A DNA stretch of 64,000 bases from an uncultured Pelagimonas sp. (GTDB lineage: Bacteria > Pseudomonadota > Alphaproteobacteria > Rhodobacterales > Rhodobacteraceae), in the NCBI GenBank assembly GCA_947497905.1, contig CANMIH010000006.1, forward strand, positions 184,307 to 248,306. Direction: 5' to 3'. A program made the translations under genes and the position numbers. The notes under the pieces were generated by a model that saw only the letters and a program-made list of their open reading frames with translations, ran no database searches and was not told the origin of the DNA. This document shows positions 62,044-64,000 of this stretch, one piece after another. Numbering within the stretch: the stretch's first letter is position 1; every line of letters starts with the position of its first letter.

Positions 62044-63792
62044 GTGGGATATCTCGGAGTTGAGAGCAGTTTATCTGGGCGCCGCTGGGTGGGGCCAGGT
62101 GTTGAGGTCGAGCGTCAGGCGGAGGCCTTGGGACAAGCGGGAGGCTGGTCACGTGCCCTATGTGCTGTTCTGGCCCGACTTGGTGTCAGTGCCGCTGAAG
62201 TCCCGGGGTATCTTGAGCCTAAACTAAAAGACCTGCTGCCCGATCCACGCGTTCTGAAGGATATGGAACCTGCGGCTGCGCGTTTCTTGCAGGCTGTAAA
62301 ATCACGGCAGAAAATTGCGGTCTTTGCCGACTATGACGTCGATGGAGGCACCTCTGCGGCGCTTCTGATCGACTGGTTGCGGCAGATGGGCTTGGCGGCC
62401 ACGCTTTATGTGCCAGATCGGATTGACGAGGGGTATGGACCAAATGAACCCGCCATGCGCGATCTGGCGGCGCGGCATGATCTGATCATCTGTGTAGATT
62501 GTGGCACTCTAAGTCACGACGCGATTGCGGCTGCCGCCGATGCAGATGTCATCATTCTGGATCACCACCTCGGCGGTGAGACCCTCCCTGACGCAGTGGC
62601 AGTGGTGAACCCCAACCGACAGGACGAAGATGGTGCACTGGCTCATCTGTGCGCGGCTGCGGTGGTGTTTCTGATGCTGGTCGAAGCCGGGCGGCAGATG
62701 CGAGAGGAGGGCGCGCGCGGCCCTGATCTGATGGCGATGCTGGATTTGGTTGCACTGGCGACTGTAGCAGATGTCGCCCCGTTGAAAGGAGTGAACCGCG
62801 CATTGGTGCGGCAGGGGCTCAAGGTGATGGGGCGGCGAGCCCGCCCGGGGCTTGTGGCGCTGTCCGATGTGGCGCGTCTGGATACGGCACCCTCGTCGTA
62901 TCATCTTGGATTTGTGCTTGGCCCGCGTGTGAACGCCGGGGGACGGATCGGTCAGGCGGATCTGGGGGCACGGCTTTTGGCCTGTGACAACCCGCATGAA
63001 GCGCAGGCCATGGCGGAACGGTTGGATCAGCTCAATACTGAGCGGCGCGACGTTGAGGCCGCTGTGCGTGCCGCAGCCCTTGAACAGGCCGAAGCCCGCG
63101 GTCTGGATGCGCCTTTGGTTTGGGCGGCTGGTGAGGGCTGGCATCCGGGTGTTGTGGGAATCGTCGCCTCGCGCTTGAAAGAAATGACCAACCGACCTGC
63201 CGTGGTGATTGGCCTTGAGAATGGGGAAGGCAAAGGCTCGGGGCGCTCGGTCTCGGGGGTCGATCTGGGGGCGAGCATTCAGCGCCTTGCCAGTGAAGGT
63301 CTGCTGATCAAAGGTGGCGGGCACCGGATGGCGGCGGGCCTGACGGTCGCAGAAGATCAGGTTGAGGCCGCCATGGAGCGGCTCTCGGCGCTTTTGGAAA
63401 AACAAGGGGCGGGTCAGGGGGGCGCAGCAGATCTGCGTCTGGATGGTATGCTGATGCCCGGCGCGGCAACGGTTGAGCTGATTGAACAGCTGGAACAGGC
63501 CGGGCCCTTTGGGCAAGGCGCACCAGGACCGCGATTTGCCATTGCGGATGCGCGGATCACCTATACCCGACAGGTGGGAACCGGACATCTGAAGGTGGCC
63601 TGTGATGATGGGCTGGGTGGGCGCTTAGAGGGAATCGCGTTCGGCGCCTATGAGGGAGAGATGGGGCAGGCTCTTGTGAACCACAATGGGCGGCGATTCC
63701 ATCTGGCAGGACGGCTTGAGATCAATGAATGGAACGGCAAACGTTCGGCTCAGCTTAGGCTAGAAGATGCGGCCCCCAGTTCTTCAGCGTAA
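62044..63792 (+). CDS. recJ: RecJ, single-stranded DNA-specific 5'-3' exonuclease
   Basis: A 582-residue DHH/DHHA1 phosphoesterase. Motifs: FADYDVDGGTSAAL, VDCGT, the DHH triad in ILDHHLGG, GPRVNAGGRIG, WHPGVVGIVASRL and the DHHA1 GGGHRMAAG. RecJ acts in recombination, mismatch and base excision repair. The GTG at 62044 fits best: LGVE-S-L-S-GRRW follows as in other RecJ N-termini and AAGGTGG lies 5 bases upstream. The frame also opens earlier at TTG 62017, but that overlaps the terminator. A tRNA gene follows 133 bases on. Confidence 0.95.
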   Translation: MGYLGVESSLSGRRWVGPGVEVERQAEALGQAGGWSRALCAVLARLGVSAAEVPGYLEPKLKDLLPDPRVLKDMEPAAARFLQAVKSRQKIAVFADYDVDGGTSAALLIDWLRQMGLAATLYVPDRIDEGYGPNEPAMRDLAARHDLIICVDCGTLSHDAIAAAADADVIILDHHLGGETLPDAVAVVNPNRQDEDGALAHLCAAAVVFLMLVEAGRQMREEGARGPDLMAMLDLVALATVADVAPLKGVNRALVRQGLKVMGRRARPGLVALSDVARLDTAPSSYHLGFVLGPRVNAGGRIGQADLGARLLACDNPHEAQAMAERLDQLNTERRDVEAAVRAAALEQAEARGLDAPLVWAAGEGWHPGVVGIVASRLKEMTNRPAVVIGLENGEGKGSGRSVSGVDLGASIQRLASEGLLIKGGGHRMAAGLTVAEDQVEAAMERLSALLEKQGAGQGGAADLRLDGMLMPGAATVELIEQLEQAGPFGQGAPGPRFAIADARITYTRQVGTGHLKVACDDGLGGRLEGIAFGAYEGEMGQALVNHNGRRFHLAGRLEINEWNGKRSAQLRLEDAAPSSSA

Positions 63793-63925
63793 GCGGTGTT
63801 TGTTATCAATGGCTTATGGAGATCGCCTTGGCGCGTGCGATTTCTAAGGGTTCTGTTGAAAAAACTGTAAAAACGCTCTTGCGGTCGCGGGGCGCAGTGG
63901 CTAAAACCCGCTTCACGCCAACGGC

Positions 63926-64000
63926 GCTCCGTTCGTCTATCGGTTAGGACGCCAGGTTTTCAACCTGGAAAGAGGGGTTCGATTCCCCTACGGAGTACCA
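63926..64000 (+). tRNA. tRNA-Glu (anticodon TTC)
   Basis: A 75-base cloverleaf including the encoded CCA. The acceptor stem GCTCCGT pairs with ACGGAGT (one G-U), the anticodon stem CCAGG/CCTGG frames TTTTCAA with anticodon TTC, and the T arm holds GGTTCGATTCC. The gene ends exactly at the window edge. Confidence 0.97.

Noticed and set aside
1..64000. CRISPR arrays, complete insertion sequences and rRNA genes.
   Set aside because: No regularly spaced repeats, no transposase frames with terminal repeats and no rRNA-like sequence were seen.

Overview
The window is a stretch of chromosome from an alphaproteobacterium of the order Rhodobacterales, most likely a marine Roseobacter-group member. 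This rests on a Paracoccus/roseobacter-type sox cluster, the gene order NDUFA12 - mlaD - DUF2155 - aat - accC - accB, the pcm - tolC - PopZ-like order, and a GapR (DUF2312) gene. No phage block, plasmid functions, CRISPR array or rRNA operon is visible. Only one small decayed integration scar is seen.

Layout. (1) 1-9.7 kb: thiosulfate oxidation genes soxV(partial)-W-X-Y-Z-A-B-C-D-E-F on the + strand. The cluster is broken up by a candidate ArsR-type operator (soxW/soxX), a terminator plus an 18-bp palindrome (soxA/soxB), and a terminator lying inside an open frame that runs into soxF. (2) 9.8-16.2 kb: housekeeping genes clpP, clpX, a RidA-family gene, the complex I accessory gene, mlaD, a DUF2155 gene, aat, and accB-accC. 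(3) 16.3-31.9 kb: acyl-CoA synthetase, then acs and a LivFGMH-type ABC importer with its binding protein on the - strand. Divergent from these are an XRE/ScfR-like regulator, a receiver-only protein, a small membrane protein, an SSS-transporter/histidine-kinase fusion and a protein with a FliM/FliN-like C-terminal domain. (4) 32.0-34.3 kb: a persulfide/sulfide-handling operon (ETHE1-like metallo-beta-lactamase, two half-size YeeE/YedE proteins, a DUF442/TIGR01244 protein). (5) 34.4-41.5 kb: DksA/TraR-like protein, a multifunctional beta-oxidation protein homologue that has lost active-site residues in both halves, gapR, a sulfotransferase-like protein, an orphan FbpB-type permease and an unknown polytopic protein. 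(6) 42-44 kb: tRNA-Thr, a degenerate serine recombinase that reads into the tRNA 3' end, and tRNA-Cys. (7) 44.4-64 kb: pcm, tolC, a PopZ-like gene, efp, a GNAT gene, ygfZ, a glycosyltransferase, a phosphatase, two aminotransferases, lolCD, a DMT protein, two lipoprotein cytochromes c, a TetR gene, hom, glpX, recJ and tRNA-Glu.

Two themes link the genes. The first is sulfur. The periplasmic Sox system (SoxXA loads thiosulfate on SoxYZ, SoxB releases sulfate, SoxCD oxidises the sulfane sulfur, and electrons pass to cytochromes) and the persulfide operon both carry ATTC...GAAT inverted repeats of the kind linked to ArsR-family sulfur sensors, which suggests shared control. The second is acetate or other short acids. 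Acetyl-CoA synthetase, an ABC importer, a short-chain acyl-type regulator and a CrbS-like transporter-kinase sit within about 12 kb and may form one uptake, sensing and activation island. Functions are assigned by reading motifs by eye; no database search was run.
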